A stretch of 64,000 nt of DNA from Tellurirhabdus bombi (GTDB taxonomy: Bacteria; Bacteroidota; Bacteroidia; Cytophagales; Spirosomataceae): contig NZ_CP090557.1 of NCBI RefSeq assembly GCF_021484805.1, forward strand, positions 4,042,001 through 4,106,000. Reading direction: 5' to 3'. Both the position numbers and the translations under genes were made by a program. How positions within the stretch are numbered: the first letter of the stretch is position 1; the number at the start of each line of letters is the position of its first letter. The notes under the pieces are model-generated. The model was not told the DNA's origin. It saw only the letters and a list, made by a program, of their open reading frames with translations, and searched no databases. Positions 17,558-26,730 of this stretch are shown here, one piece after another.

Positions 17558-20146
17558 ATGCAATTAGTACGGCGTATCGTGCTTGGGATTATGTTGACAA
17601 CTACAGTCCTGAACGCTTATTCACAGGCGGTCCCGGCTCCAGCAAGTCCTGCGCAACTTCCCGGTGGCATCTCCAGACCAGGTCAATTACCCGGAACAAT
17701 GCAACCTAATTCGCAGGGTACAGGCCCCCGTGGTCTGCCCGGCGCTCAGCAGCAAGGGACACGGTCGCAGCCCGGCGCGCAACAACAAGGAACGCGGTCG
17801 CAGTCGCAGCAGGGAACTGGAACAACAACAACGACCACTACGCAGAGCAATCAACAAGGTGGCCGCTCTCAGGTCGGCCAAACCACCACGCAGCAAAGTT
17901 CCGAGGGAAATGCCAATGGCGATGCCACTGACAATAGCGTTGTGAACGAACGCCAACGCAATAATGTAGATGGCGATCCTTTATTTGATGACGATTCCTA
18001 CGAAGCGATCCGCCGCCGCGAATTACTGGCCCAGCGCCGCAAGTTGTTTGGTTATGAGTTATTCAATAATCCAAACTTCCAGACGACCTTTCAACCCAAC
18101 CTGCGCATTGCCACACCCGCCGGTTATGTGCTTGGTCCCGATGATGAGCTTAACATCAATGTATATGGCCGTTCAGAAATGGATTACAACCTAACGGTTA
18201 ATCCTGACGGTTTTGTTGTTATTCCAAGAATTGGGCCTGTACAAGTAGCGGGTTCAACCATCGAAACAGCGAAAGCCCGGCTGCGCGATCGGATGTCAAA
18301 AATCTATGTAGGACTAAAAAACAGTGCTTACGGTCCAGCTAACACGTTTATGACCGTAACGCTAGGCGATATACGCAGCATCCGGGTAACGGTACTTGGT
18401 GAAGCCGTGAAGCCAGGAACCTATACACTTTCCTCACTGTCAACGGCTTTGAATGCCATTTATGACGCGGGTGGTCCCAATGAGGTTGGTTCTTACAGAG
18501 CCGTTCAGTTAATTCGGAACAACCGGGTAGCTGCAACGCTCGATTTGTACGACTTCCTGACCATGGGCGTGCAGCGTAACAACCTCCGCTTACAAGATAA
18601 CGACGTACTGCGTTTCACCACGTTTAAATCTCACGTTGAAATTACAGGCCCCGTACGCCGCAACAACATTTTCGAATTGCTTCCGGGCGAAAACATGCAA
18701 CGCCTGATCGATTTAGCCGGTGGATTTTCCAGCAACGCTTACCGCTCACGCCTTAAAGTAACCCGGTTCACAGATAAGGAACTGAAAGTTCTGGATGTAA
18801 CGGAGGAAGATTACAAAACATTTACATTGCAAGATGGCGATAACGTTGCCGTTGAGCAGTTGCTGGATCGGTATGAAAATCAGGTAAGCATTACCGGAGC
18901 CGTCTTCCGTCCTGGCAATTACTCGTTGAATCAGAATAAAACGTTACGCCAGCTCATCAAAAGCGCCGAAGGGTTGCGGGGCGATGCCTTTACAGGACGC
19001 ATTAGTCTTGTCCGGACGCGGGAAGACATGGCAGTAGAGAACATCTCGCTGAACATGGCCAACATCATCAACGGCGTTGATCCAGACGTAGAATTACAGC
19101 GGGAAGACCAAGTGGTTATTCCGTCGAAATTTGAAATGACGGAACTGGCTTTTATTCGCATCACAGGTGAGGTAAACATTCCGATTCAGGAAGTTCCTTA
19201 CACGGCTAACATGACCCTCGAAGATCTGCTTATTAAGGCAGGTGGTTTGAAAGAGGCCGCGGCGGCTTCTCAAATTGAGGTAGCTCGTCGTAAAAAAGAC
19301 GTTGACCCTACGTCGACGACCGCTCAAATTGCCGAGATTTACCGAATTGATGTAGGCCGTGACTTGAGCCTCAAGCAGGGCGCAACTCCGTTTTACCTGG
19401 AGCCTTTCGATCAGGTTATTGTTCGCCGCTCACCTAATTACATGGAGCAAACTTTTGCAACCATTGAAGGCGAAGTAATCACGCCGGGCGCTTACCCGAT
19501 TCGAAGCAAAGATCAACGCGTATCGGATCTTATCAAACTATCCGGTGGTTTGACGCCTTATGCTTACGTAGAAGGTGCTACCCTGCTTCGGACGGTAACG
19601 TTAAGCCAACAGGAAGCCAGCATGCGCCAGCAAACCATCAATGAGCTAGCCAACGACAGCCAGCGGGCAACGGTGAATGTTGTTACCCGGGATTCAGCCC
19701 AACAGGAACCTATTGGCATCAGCCTGAAACGAATCATGGAACGCCCCGGCTCTTCGGAAGACATGCTGCTTCAGGAAGGTGATGTTCTTCGCGTTCCAAA
19801 GCGTTTGGAAACAGTAAGCGTTGGTGGCGAGGTTTTACTGCCAACTACGGTTAAGTTCCGGAACAACCAGACTTTCCAGGACTACATTTCACAGGCGGGT
19901 GGTTTTACGTCGCGCTCTGCCCGCAAACGTGCTTATGTCGTTTACGCCAACGGATCGGCTGACCGGACCCGCAAATTTGCCTTCTTTAACATCTACCCAC
20001 GGGTTGAGCCGGGCGCATCAATCGTTATCCCGCAGAAAGCAACGAATGAGTTAACAGCCCGCCAGGTTCTGTCCGAAGCAACGGGAATTGCTAGCTCGGT
20101 CATGGCGCTCTTGACAACTGTTCTCTTGTTCAGAACCCTTAGATAG
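17558..20146 (+). CDS. Outer-membrane polysaccharide export protein (Wza/KpsD-type) with six SLBB domains
   Basis: 862 residues from the ATG at 17558, which opens a signal peptide (MQLVRRIVLGIMLTTTVLNAYSQA). Residues about 30-130 are a Q/G/T-rich disordered stretch with an 11-residue tandem repeat. A Poly_export domain follows (about 185-275, YVLGPDDELNINVYG). Six SLBB domains come next, each starting with a V-x-GEV/GPV/GAV-x-x-PG-type strand and containing a LIxxAGG-type helix. The last ~25 residues form a hydrophobic helix (SSVMALLTTVLLF), which could be the barrel-forming membrane helix as in Wza. It is over twice the length of Wza and first in the export operon. It probably forms the secretion channel for the polysaccharide made downstream. 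Confidence 0.9.
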   Translation: MQLVRRIVLGIMLTTTVLNAYSQAVPAPASPAQLPGGISRPGQLPGTMQPNSQGTGPRGLPGAQQQGTRSQPGAQQQGTRSQSQQGTGTTTTTTTQSNQQGGRSQVGQTTTQQSSEGNANGDATDNSVVNERQRNNVDGDPLFDDDSYEAIRRRELLAQRRKLFGYELFNNPNFQTTFQPNLRIATPAGYVLGPDDELNINVYGRSEMDYNLTVNPDGFVVIPRIGPVQVAGSTIETAKARLRDRMSKIYVGLKNSAYGPANTFMTVTLGDIRSIRVTVLGEAVKPGTYTLSSLSTALNAIYDAGGPNEVGSYRAVQLIRNNRVAATLDLYDFLTMGVQRNNLRLQDNDVLRFTTFKSHVEITGPVRRNNIFELLPGENMQRLIDLAGGFSSNAYRSRLKVTRFTDKELKVLDVTEEDYKTFTLQDGDNVAVEQLLDRYENQVSITGAVFRPGNYSLNQNKTLRQLIKSAEGLRGDAFTGRISLVRTREDMAVENISLNMANIINGVDPDVELQREDQVVIPSKFEMTELAFIRITGEVNIPIQEVPYTANMTLEDLLIKAGGLKEAAAASQIEVARRKKDVDPTSTTAQIAEIYRIDVGRDLSLKQGATPFYLEPFDQVIVRRSPNYMEQTFATIEGEVITPGAYPIRSKDQRVSDLIKLSGGLTPYAYVEGATLLRTVTLSQQEASMRQQTINELANDSQRATVNVVTRDSAQQEPIGISLKRIMERPGSSEDMLLQEGDVLRVPKRLETVSVGGEVLLPTTVKFRNNQTFQDYISQAGGFTSRSARKRAYVVYANGSADRTRKFAFFNIYPRVEPGASIVIPQKATNELTARQVLSEATGIASSVMALLTTVLLFRTLR
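17741..17806 (+). repeat. 33-base tandem repeat inside the SLBB export gene
   Basis: Two 33-base units (17741-17773 and 17774-17806) encode GAQQQGTRSQ followed by P or S. They differ mainly at synonymous sites, so the protein repeat appears to be maintained while the bases drift. The units lie in the disordered linker after the signal peptide. Confidence 0.75.
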
Positions 20147-20173
20147 CATTCCGTACCCAGATTTAAAACACTC

Positions 20174-21262
20174 ATGGTGAATTCAAATCCGCCCGTAAAT
20201 ACGTTACCGCCCGACCAAATTTCGCCTAAAGCGGTTATTATGCGGGTCATTCAAATCAAGAATGCCGTTCTCCGTAACTGGAAGCTTATTATTATTTTCA
20301 TGGTTATTGGTGGAATTGGAGGTTTTATCCTCGACTATTTCACCAAAAAGAAAACGATATACACGGCTGTTCTTACATTTAACCTTGGCGGAGGTAGTTC
20401 CGGCTCTTCTTCCTTTGGTGAATTGGGTGCATTAGCCGGTGCTTTTGGTCTGGCAGGTGGCGCTCCCGATGCCAACATTTTCACGGGAGATAACTTCCTG
20501 GTTTATTCTCGTTCACGGCCGGTAATTGAAAAAACGTTGCTGAAAGAAGTGACCGTTAACGGAAAAAAGAATCTACTGGTTAATTATTACATTGAGAAAG
20601 GCGGCATTCGCGAAGATGAATGGGAAGACGACGATACGCTGCGTAATATTCGATTCACTAAAAAACCAATCGCAAAGTTTACGCTACTCGAAAACATCGC
20701 CATGGGGCAGATTTTCGAACGTATCAAAGGAGAAACAACGCTTTACCAACCTGACCGTAAGTCCTCCTTCATTGAGTTACGGGTCGGGATGGAACAGGAA
20801 TTTCTAGCTAAGGTTTTTGCTGAAAATCTTCTGACAACCATTGAGGAAGATTACAAAGTCAAGCAAACGAAGAAAACGCGCGAAATGTACGATGTGCTGT
20901 CGCACAGAGCCGACTCTCTGGCGCGGCTATTAAATCGTACTGAAAGCAATCTCGCGCGTTACATCGACCAAAACCAGCAGATGGTCGTTGCGGAAGGGCA
21001 GATTCAGCAGACCCGTCTTAGCCGGAACTCAACCTTCCTGCAATCCCAGTACTTGGGAGCGCTCCAGCAAGTTGATAACCTGCGCTTGTCATTGATCAAA
21101 GAAGCTCCCCTGTTTACCGTAATTGAGCCGGTTTCCTTGCCGTTGGTTAAAGATGTAACCGACCCGCGTGGAACCGAAGCCGGTATTATACTAGGGCTTA
21201 TTCTAGGCGTTGTTGTTATTTTCTTCCGGGAAACGTTCCGGAGTATCATGAATGAAGCATAA
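20174..21262 (+). CDS. Wzz/PCP-family chain-length or copolymerase protein
   Basis: 362 residues. A cytoplasmic N-terminus of about 35 residues, a membrane helix (about 37-57, LIIIFMVIGGIGGFILDYF), a large periplasmic part with glycines and a long coiled helix (about 220-310), and a second membrane helix (about 335-353) followed by FRETFRSI. This two-helix topology is typical of polysaccharide copolymerases (Wzz, KpsE). No tyrosine-kinase domain is fused. With the SLBB protein 27 bases upstream and the ABC transporter downstream, it resembles a KpsD-KpsE-KpsM-KpsT export set. Confidence 0.85.
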   Translation: MVNSNPPVNTLPPDQISPKAVIMRVIQIKNAVLRNWKLIIIFMVIGGIGGFILDYFTKKKTIYTAVLTFNLGGGSSGSSSFGELGALAGAFGLAGGAPDANIFTGDNFLVYSRSRPVIEKTLLKEVTVNGKKNLLVNYYIEKGGIREDEWEDDDTLRNIRFTKKPIAKFTLLENIAMGQIFERIKGETTLYQPDRKSSFIELRVGMEQEFLAKVFAENLLTTIEEDYKVKQTKKTREMYDVLSHRADSLARLLNRTESNLARYIDQNQQMVVAEGQIQQTRLSRNSTFLQSQYLGALQQVDNLRLSLIKEAPLFTVIEPVSLPLVKDVTDPRGTEAGIILGLILGVVVIFFRETFRSIMNEA

Positions 21263-21265
21263 CTA

Positions 21266-21308
21266 CGTTCCTTGCGGCATTGGGGCCATCTCACTACCGC
21301 AAGGAACG
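21266..21308 (+). repeat. Perfect 12-bp hairpin between the PCP gene and the ABC permease
   Basis: CGTTCCTTGCGG (21266-21277) is exactly complementary to CCGCAAGGAACG (21297-21308), with a 19-base loop. No U-tract follows, so it is more likely an mRNA processing/stability or attenuation structure than a simple terminator. It lies directly before the GTG start of the permease. Confidence 0.65.
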
Positions 21309-21324
21309 GCAAACTAAATTTTAC

Positions 21325-22155
21325 GTGAAAAATCACGAAGTTGTTATACAGGCCGGCCGGGCCCAGCGACATTACTGGCAAGACCTCTGGAAAAATCGGG
21401 AGCTGCTCTACATTCTTGCCATGCGGGATATTTCGGTCCGCTACAAACAAACCATTCTGGGCACATCCTGGAGCGTTATTCGGCCATTGACCACGATGAT
21501 CATCATGGTTTTTGTCTTTAGCTCTGTTGCAAAACTTAAAGGCGATCCTGGTATCCCCTATCCGCTGACCGTACTAGCAGGTATCACAATCTGGACCTTC
21601 TTTGCCAACGCCTTTACGCAGATCAGTACCAGCATAACCGCCAACGCGAATCTGGTAACGAAAGTATACTTCCCGCGCCTGATCATGCCCCTAAGTTCCA
21701 TCGTTGTCAGCTTTATTGACTTTCTGGTTTCTTTGGGCTTATTTGTTCTCTTGGCCATATATTATCAATATCTGCCCGACTGGCACCTTATTTTTCTTCC
21801 ATTCTTTATTGGGATGGCTCTCATGGCGGCCGTTTCGATTGGGTTGTTTTTTGCCGTTTTAAACGTTCGTTTCCGCGACATTGTCCACCTGATCCCGTTT
21901 ATGGTACAGGTTGGTTTTTACTTATGTCCGATTGCCTATACCAGCCGGAATATTGCCAATGATTGGTATTACAAATACTTCATCTTAAACCCATTGGTAG
22001 GTATCATCGACGGTTTTCGCTGGTCGCTTTTGGGAGATCGGGCCTTTTTCGATCCTAATAGCATTTTGTATTCCGCTATCTTTATTGCCGTATTTTTATT
22101 CATTTCCATTTACATTTTCCGTAAACGGGAAAACACATTTGTGGATGAAATTTAA
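21325..22155 (+). CDS. ABC-2 type polysaccharide export permease (Wzm-like)
   Basis: 276 residues from the GTG at 21325; the frame is open upstream to a TTG at 21280, but that part is inside the hairpin. ELLYILAMRDISVRYKQTILGTSWSVIRPL is a typical Wzm/TagG N-terminus with an amphipathic helix before TM1. Six membrane helices follow (about 45-270), with the RFRDI loop near 180 that contacts the ATPase. It pairs with the ATPase gene 51 bases downstream to move undecaprenyl-linked glycan across the inner membrane. Confidence 0.92.
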   Translation: MKNHEVVIQAGRAQRHYWQDLWKNRELLYILAMRDISVRYKQTILGTSWSVIRPLTTMIIMVFVFSSVAKLKGDPGIPYPLTVLAGITIWTFFANAFTQISTSITANANLVTKVYFPRLIMPLSSIVVSFIDFLVSLGLFVLLAIYYQYLPDWHLIFLPFFIGMALMAAVSIGLFFAVLNVRFRDIVHLIPFMVQVGFYLCPIAYTSRNIANDWYYKYFILNPLVGIIDGFRWSLLGDRAFFDPNSILYSAIFIAVFLFISIYIFRKRENTFVDEI

Positions 22156-22164
22156 TGCAGACTT

Positions 22165-22190
22165 AGTAGCTATTGCTACTCTGTTTGTTT
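22165..22190 (+). terminator. Short hairpin with T-rich tail between permease and ATPase genes
   Basis: AGTAGC (22165-22170), loop TATT, GCTACT (22175-22180), then CTGTTTGTTT. The stem is only 6 bp, so it is at most a weak internal terminator that would lower expression of the downstream genes. Confidence 0.3.
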
Positions 22191-22206
22191 AACGCCGTCA
22201 AAAACT

Positions 22207-23466
22207 ATGTCTGTTATTTCTGCAGAAAACATCAGCAAACGATACATTATTGATCATAAGAAAAGCAAGGGACCCAAGAGTATTCGGGATGCTTTTTCTG
22301 ATCAGATGGATCGGTTATTCAAAGGCAAAAAGAGCGAAGAGGAAAGGGCAAAAGAAGAATTCTGGGCGCTACGTGATGTCAACTTTTCAATTGAGCAGGG
22401 CGACCGTGTAGGCATCATTGGGCACAACGGAGCGGGGAAATCTACCCTTCTCAAAGTGCTGAGTAAAATCACTGAACCTACTACCGGGCAGATTCGTATC
22501 CGGGGCCGGGTAGCCAGTCTTCTGGAAGTTGGAACCGGCTTTCACCCCGAATTAACGGGCCGGGAAAATATTTTTCTCAATGGTGCCATTTTAGGCATGA
22601 GCCGCAGCGAAATCCGGCGCTCCTTCGACGAAATCGTTGAATTTGCTGGTGTGCATAAATTTCTGGACACACCCGTAAAGCGGTACTCGTCCGGGATGTA
22701 TGTGCGCTTGGGGTTTGCTATTTCGGCCCACCTCGATCCTGAAATTCTGATTGTCGACGAAGTACTGGCCGTGGGTGATGCTGATTTTCAGCGGAAATCG
22801 CTGGGTAAAATGCGCGATGTATCAGCCAGTGGACGAACTATCCTGTTTGTTAGCCATAACCTGACGGCCGTTCAGGCACTTTGCAATAAAACATTCTATT
22901 TTGAGCGGGGGCAGTTGATCGAGCAGGGCGAAACCAACCAGGTACTTGCCAATTACCTGAGTAAAGTTTCTAAAACTCGTCTGGTTCGTACCTGGAATAC
23001 ACCTGGTGAAGCGCCGGGCAACGATTTGGTTCGCATCAAGCGCATCGAATTAATCCCCGATTATCAAGACAACCTGACCCATATTGACGTTCGCACGCCG
23101 TTCCGCATCCAGGTCGAGTTCTGGAATATGATGGACAAGGCGAATCTGAACCTGAGTCTGCATCTCAACTCCATGACTGGCGAGTGTATTTTCAACGTTG
23201 GAACACCCTCCCAGGAGTATAACAAGGGTTTGATCAGTGGCGAATTGCGGGTGCCGGGTTACTTCCTTAACGATGGCAGTTACACCGTCTCGGTTATGAT
23301 TGTGAAAGACACCGTTACACCGCTGTTCAATCTGGAAGAAGAACTTGTTTTTGATATCGAAGACTACCGCGAAAATGTAGCCTGGTACGGTAAATGGCCG
23401 GGTTATGTTCGGCCACAGTTTCAATTTCATATGGAGTCGGTAGAAGAAAAAATTCTGAATGATTAA
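22207..23466 (+). CDS. ABC transporter ATPase with C-terminal Wzt carbohydrate-binding domain
   Basis: 419 residues. The nucleotide-binding domain (1-250) has Walker A GHNGAGKST (72-80), signature YSSGMYVRLGFA and Walker B ILIVDEVLAVGD, all intact. The region from about 260 to 410 matches the Wzt C-terminal beta-sandwich, which in E. coli O9a binds the modified chain end before export. Its presence suggests that the glycan is finished in the cytoplasm and recognised by a terminal modification. The 3' end overlaps the aminotransferase gene by 8 bases. Confidence 0.93.
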   Translation: MSVISAENISKRYIIDHKKSKGPKSIRDAFSDQMDRLFKGKKSEEERAKEEFWALRDVNFSIEQGDRVGIIGHNGAGKSTLLKVLSKITEPTTGQIRIRGRVASLLEVGTGFHPELTGRENIFLNGAILGMSRSEIRRSFDEIVEFAGVHKFLDTPVKRYSSGMYVRLGFAISAHLDPEILIVDEVLAVGDADFQRKSLGKMRDVSASGRTILFVSHNLTAVQALCNKTFYFERGQLIEQGETNQVLANYLSKVSKTRLVRTWNTPGEAPGNDLVRIKRIELIPDYQDNLTHIDVRTPFRIQVEFWNMMDKANLNLSLHLNSMTGECIFNVGTPSQEYNKGLISGELRVPGYFLNDGSYTVSVMIVKDTVTPLFNLEEELVFDIEDYRENVAWYGKWPGYVRPQFQFHMESVEEKILND

Positions 23467-24547
23467 CGTAACAAAATCATACCTGCCCGATTTAGACGAT
23501 TATGTCGGCTATTTAAAAGGCATCTGGGAACGCGTCCATTTAACCAATAATGGGCCACTTCTCCAAGAACTAGAAGAGCAGCTCAAAAACTACCTGGGTG
23601 TAAAACACTTGTTTTTTTGCAGTAACGGTACCGTCGTTCTTCAGATGGCGATTAAGGCCATGAACATTACGAAAGAAGTGATTACAACGCCTTTTTCGTA
23701 TTGTGCCACGACCCATACCATTATTTGGGAGCAATGCACGCCTGTTTTTGCTGACATACTCCCTTCGGATTACACCATCGATCCGGCGCAAATTGAGCGG
23801 GTTATTACAGAGGATACGGAAGCCATCCTGGCAACTCACGTTTACGGAAACGCCTGCCAGATTGAAGCCATTCAGAAGATAGCCGATAAGCACCATCTTA
23901 AGGTTATTTACGACGGCGCCCATACATTTGGAGCAAACTATAACGGCCAGTCGCTGCTTTCTTACGGAGACGTGTCTACGTGCAGCTTTCACGCGACCAA
24001 GGTGTTTCATACTGTGGAGGGTGGAATTATTATCTGCCACGATGATGCCTTGGCCGAAAAATTGAGTTTGTACCGGAGCTTTGGCCACCGCAATGATGAT
24101 TATTTCGATATTGGAATCAACGCCAAAAACTCGGAATTCCACGCGGCGATGGGCCTTTGTGTCCTGCCAAAAGTTCCTGATCTGATTGCCGCCCGAAAAG
24201 AACGTTTCAGCTGGTATGATGCCCAGCTGAACTGGGATAAGCTTAGCAAACCTGCGCAAGCTGAAGGCCTTGATTACAACTACGCCTACTACCCGATCAC
24301 CTTCACAACGGAAGCTGAGTTGCTGGCAGCACGGGATGCGCTGAATGAAGTGAAGATTTTTCCTCGGCGCTATTTTTATCCGTCGCTGAATACGTTGCCT
24401 TTTATTCAAGCATACGGCAGTCGTTCCAATCAGCCCTGTCCGGTTTCGGAAGATATGTCGCTACGGGTGCTTTGTTTGCCAATGTATCCTGATCTGGATA
24501 GAACGGATGTTGATCGAATTTGTACCATTATTAACAAGAGTTTCTAG
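23459..24547 (+). CDS. DegT/DnrJ/EryC1-family sugar aminotransferase
   Basis: A PLP-dependent transaminase for nucleotide-linked keto-sugars; 362 residues. CSNGTVVLQMA near 54-64 binds the cofactor phosphate, YDGAHTFGA (151-159) carries the ring-binding Asp, and SFHATKVFHTVEGG holds the Schiff-base lysine at residue 181. It belongs with the NeuD-like acyltransferase and WbqC-like genes downstream, a set that usually makes an N-acylated amino-sugar. No nucleotide-sugar dehydratase is present in the window, so the keto substrate must come from genes elsewhere. Confidence 0.9.
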   Translation: MINVTKSYLPDLDDYVGYLKGIWERVHLTNNGPLLQELEEQLKNYLGVKHLFFCSNGTVVLQMAIKAMNITKEVITTPFSYCATTHTIIWEQCTPVFADILPSDYTIDPAQIERVITEDTEAILATHVYGNACQIEAIQKIADKHHLKVIYDGAHTFGANYNGQSLLSYGDVSTCSFHATKVFHTVEGGIIICHDDALAEKLSLYRSFGHRNDDYFDIGINAKNSEFHAAMGLCVLPKVPDLIAARKERFSWYDAQLNWDKLSKPAQAEGLDYNYAYYPITFTTEAELLAARDALNEVKIFPRRYFYPSLNTLPFIQAYGSRSNQPCPVSEDMSLRVLCLPMYPDLDRTDVDRICTIINKSF

Positions 24548-24553
24548 TAAGTG

Positions 24554-24605
24554 ATTAAAGACAGGCTTTCACCAGCAGTTTCTGTTCGTGAAGTCTGTCT
24601 TTAAT
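24554..24605 (+). terminator. Hairpin after the aminotransferase gene
   Basis: ATTAAAGACAGGCTTTCAC (24554-24572) and GTGAAGTCTGTCTTTAAT (24588-24605) pair along nearly their whole length, with one mismatch and one bulge, and a T-rich 3' flank. It looks like an intrinsic terminator but sits inside the locus, so it may act as a partial stop. Confidence 0.6.
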
Positions 24606-24623
24606 TACTATTGCCCATTATCT

Positions 24624-26654
24624 ATGACAGTCCTCTACCTGCTCGCATTTGCCCTTTTCCTTTTCTACATTGGCAACACAGCAGCCGGTATCGCTCGGCG
24701 TTCGCTTACCGAATGGATTCTGGTTTCGTTTATCTTGTTCGCTGGAAGCGTTATCCTAACTGGGTTTGTTCTTTCGGGGCTTTCTTTAACGGCAACTACG
24801 CCTGCCTGGGCTGTCTCCGTTTTTCTGACGACAACCCTTCTTCGTCTTGCTTTTAGTAAGCTGGTTCCTAATCAGGAGCGCTGGGCTATTCGTGAATTGC
24901 TTCAGGAACGTCGCGGGACTTTTCGGGATTGGTACGGCTCTTTATCCACTTACCTGAAAATTATCTTTGGTACCTTATTTCTTGCGCTAAGCATTATCGC
25001 CATAACGAACCTATTGCTGGTTCTCTTTACTGTTCCCAACGAATGGGACAGCATGACCGGGCATTTAAACCGGGTAATGCAGTATATCCAGCGGGGTTCA
25101 ATGAAGCATTTTGGGGGAACAAACTGGAATATAGATACTTATCCTAAAAGCGTCTGTACGCTTCAGATTTATTCATATCTCATCACCGGGAAGTTTGAAA
25201 ACGCCTTTAAGCTCATTCATCACCTTGCTTATTGGATGGCCGCTGTTGCGGTTTTTGGTAGTACCCAACGCCTTACACGCTCCTTGTCGGCCAGCTTTTT
25301 TGCGGCACTTGCCTACGCCCTGTTTCCAGACGTATTGATGCAGGCTACCACAACCGAAACCGATATTGTGCTGACTGCTTACATGGGTACTCTGTTGTAT
25401 TTCCTGTTTTCTTACCACAACAGTCGGGATTATCGCTATCTATACCTGGCGGGGGCCGCTTTCGGCATTGCGTATGGCCATAAGGTTACGTTCACGCTTC
25501 TGCTTCCGTCGGTGTTTGTGATCATGATTTACACGGTATTCTGGGCACCCGACCTGCGTATTTTCTTTAATCGTACCCTTCGCCTGGCGTTGTCTATTGC
25601 CGTAGGCATGTGCCTGTGGACGTTTCCAACGGGGTATTTGAAAAACATTTCTGCATTTGGACACCCCATTGGGCCACCAACAGCCTTGAAGCACCAGTCG
25701 GTTGAGCGGGCAGGCAGTTTTCGTAATCTGTTGGCAGAAGGCTCTCGCAATTTTGTTCGTTACGGCTATGACCATGTCAATCTGGACGGTCTGCGTAATA
25801 CGCAATGGGGCTTAGACATGAATGTCGCCATGCGGAAACCGCTCGTCTGGCTCGAAGATACGCTTCATCTGCGTCTGGACGAGGAAACCGATTTTACCAT
25901 TGTTCCTTTCACCTTTAACCGGCGCTTTGACTTTTATAATGTCAATCCGTACTGGGGTGTTCTGGGCTTTGCCTTGATCTTTCCGTTGCTGTTTCTGACG
26001 CTAATTGGGGTGGTGCGCTCAAAAGCCCATTTATTTATTGCTGCTGCCCTGCTGTTACACTTTGCCGCCCTCTCCTATTCGGCCCCATACGACCCGTTTA
26101 AAGGCCGGTATTTTGTAGGAACAGGGTTGTTAGGCGCTTTATTTTTGGGACTGATTTTCGCCAGTCCCCGGCTGGATATTAGCCGTCCGGGTCGCCTTCT
26201 CGGCAAGATTTACGTAGGTCTAGTCGTTATATTGGGAAGCATTTCCGGGGTGTTGGCAGTCTTTTTGAACGAGCGTTGCCTGCCGTTCCCTGCATTCGGT
26301 CGCCCGTCGGCATTTGCCGGGGAACGTATCTACGAAATGACCTTGTACCGACCCGACATTTATACGCCTTATAAACGTTTCGACGAGTTAGTTCCTGATT
26401 CGGCGACGGTTGCATTGGGAACAATCAACGATGATTTCGAGTACCCGCTATACGGCAAAACGTTATCGCGGCGATTGATTACAATTAATCCGTTTGAACA
26501 AGGCGTTCAACCCATTCCGCGTGAGGCTGATTACCTGTTTTTCTCGAAAAACGTAATTAAACCGCAGCCCGGTGATATACGTCTTGGAACGGATACAACC
26601 ATCCACGGCCTGATTGTGCCCGGAGAAGATTATTATTTACGCAAACTAAAATAG
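24624..26654 (+). CDS. Polytopic ArnT/PMT-like glycosyltransferase (GT-C type)
   Basis: About 676 residues from the ATG at 24624; the upstream GTG at 24588 lies in the hairpin. Around 12 hydrophobic helices span residues 1-560, and a soluble C-terminal region follows. The first large periplasmic loop has NEWDSMTGHLNRVMQYIQ, where the DS/E pattern resembles the catalytic acidic loop of GT-C enzymes, and later TTTETDIVLTAYMG. Such enzymes move a sugar from a lipid-phosphate carrier on the periplasmic side. The family assignment rests on topology and loop pattern only, and the substrate is unknown. Confidence 0.7.
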   Translation: MTVLYLLAFALFLFYIGNTAAGIARRSLTEWILVSFILFAGSVILTGFVLSGLSLTATTPAWAVSVFLTTTLLRLAFSKLVPNQERWAIRELLQERRGTFRDWYGSLSTYLKIIFGTLFLALSIIAITNLLLVLFTVPNEWDSMTGHLNRVMQYIQRGSMKHFGGTNWNIDTYPKSVCTLQIYSYLITGKFENAFKLIHHLAYWMAAVAVFGSTQRLTRSLSASFFAALAYALFPDVLMQATTTETDIVLTAYMGTLLYFLFSYHNSRDYRYLYLAGAAFGIAYGHKVTFTLLLPSVFVIMIYTVFWAPDLRIFFNRTLRLALSIAVGMCLWTFPTGYLKNISAFGHPIGPPTALKHQSVERAGSFRNLLAEGSRNFVRYGYDHVNLDGLRNTQWGLDMNVAMRKPLVWLEDTLHLRLDEETDFTIVPFTFNRRFDFYNVNPYWGVLGFALIFPLLFLTLIGVVRSKAHLFIAAALLLHFAALSYSAPYDPFKGRYFVGTGLLGALFLGLIFASPRLDISRPGRLLGKIYVGLVVILGSISGVLAVFLNERCLPFPAFGRPSAFAGERIYEMTLYRPDIYTPYKRFDELVPDSATVALGTINDDFEYPLYGKTLSRRLITINPFEQGVQPIPREADYLFFSKNVIKPQPGDIRLGTDTTIHGLIVPGEDYYLRKLK

Positions 26655-26730
26655 GCTCCCACTTTTGTCCTTTCGTAAAGCACTTTGTTTTTCGAACTCG
26701 GCCTAGGTGATTAACCTGCCCCACCACACT

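Noticed and set aside
21280-21324. TTG start for the ABC permease
   Set aside because: The extra 15 codons lie inside the perfect hairpin, and the GTG at 21325 gives a normal family N-terminus.
23570-24409. 279-codon minus-strand frame opposite the aminotransferase
   Set aside because: Antisense of a clear DegT gene, with Arg/Val/Asn-rich shadow composition.
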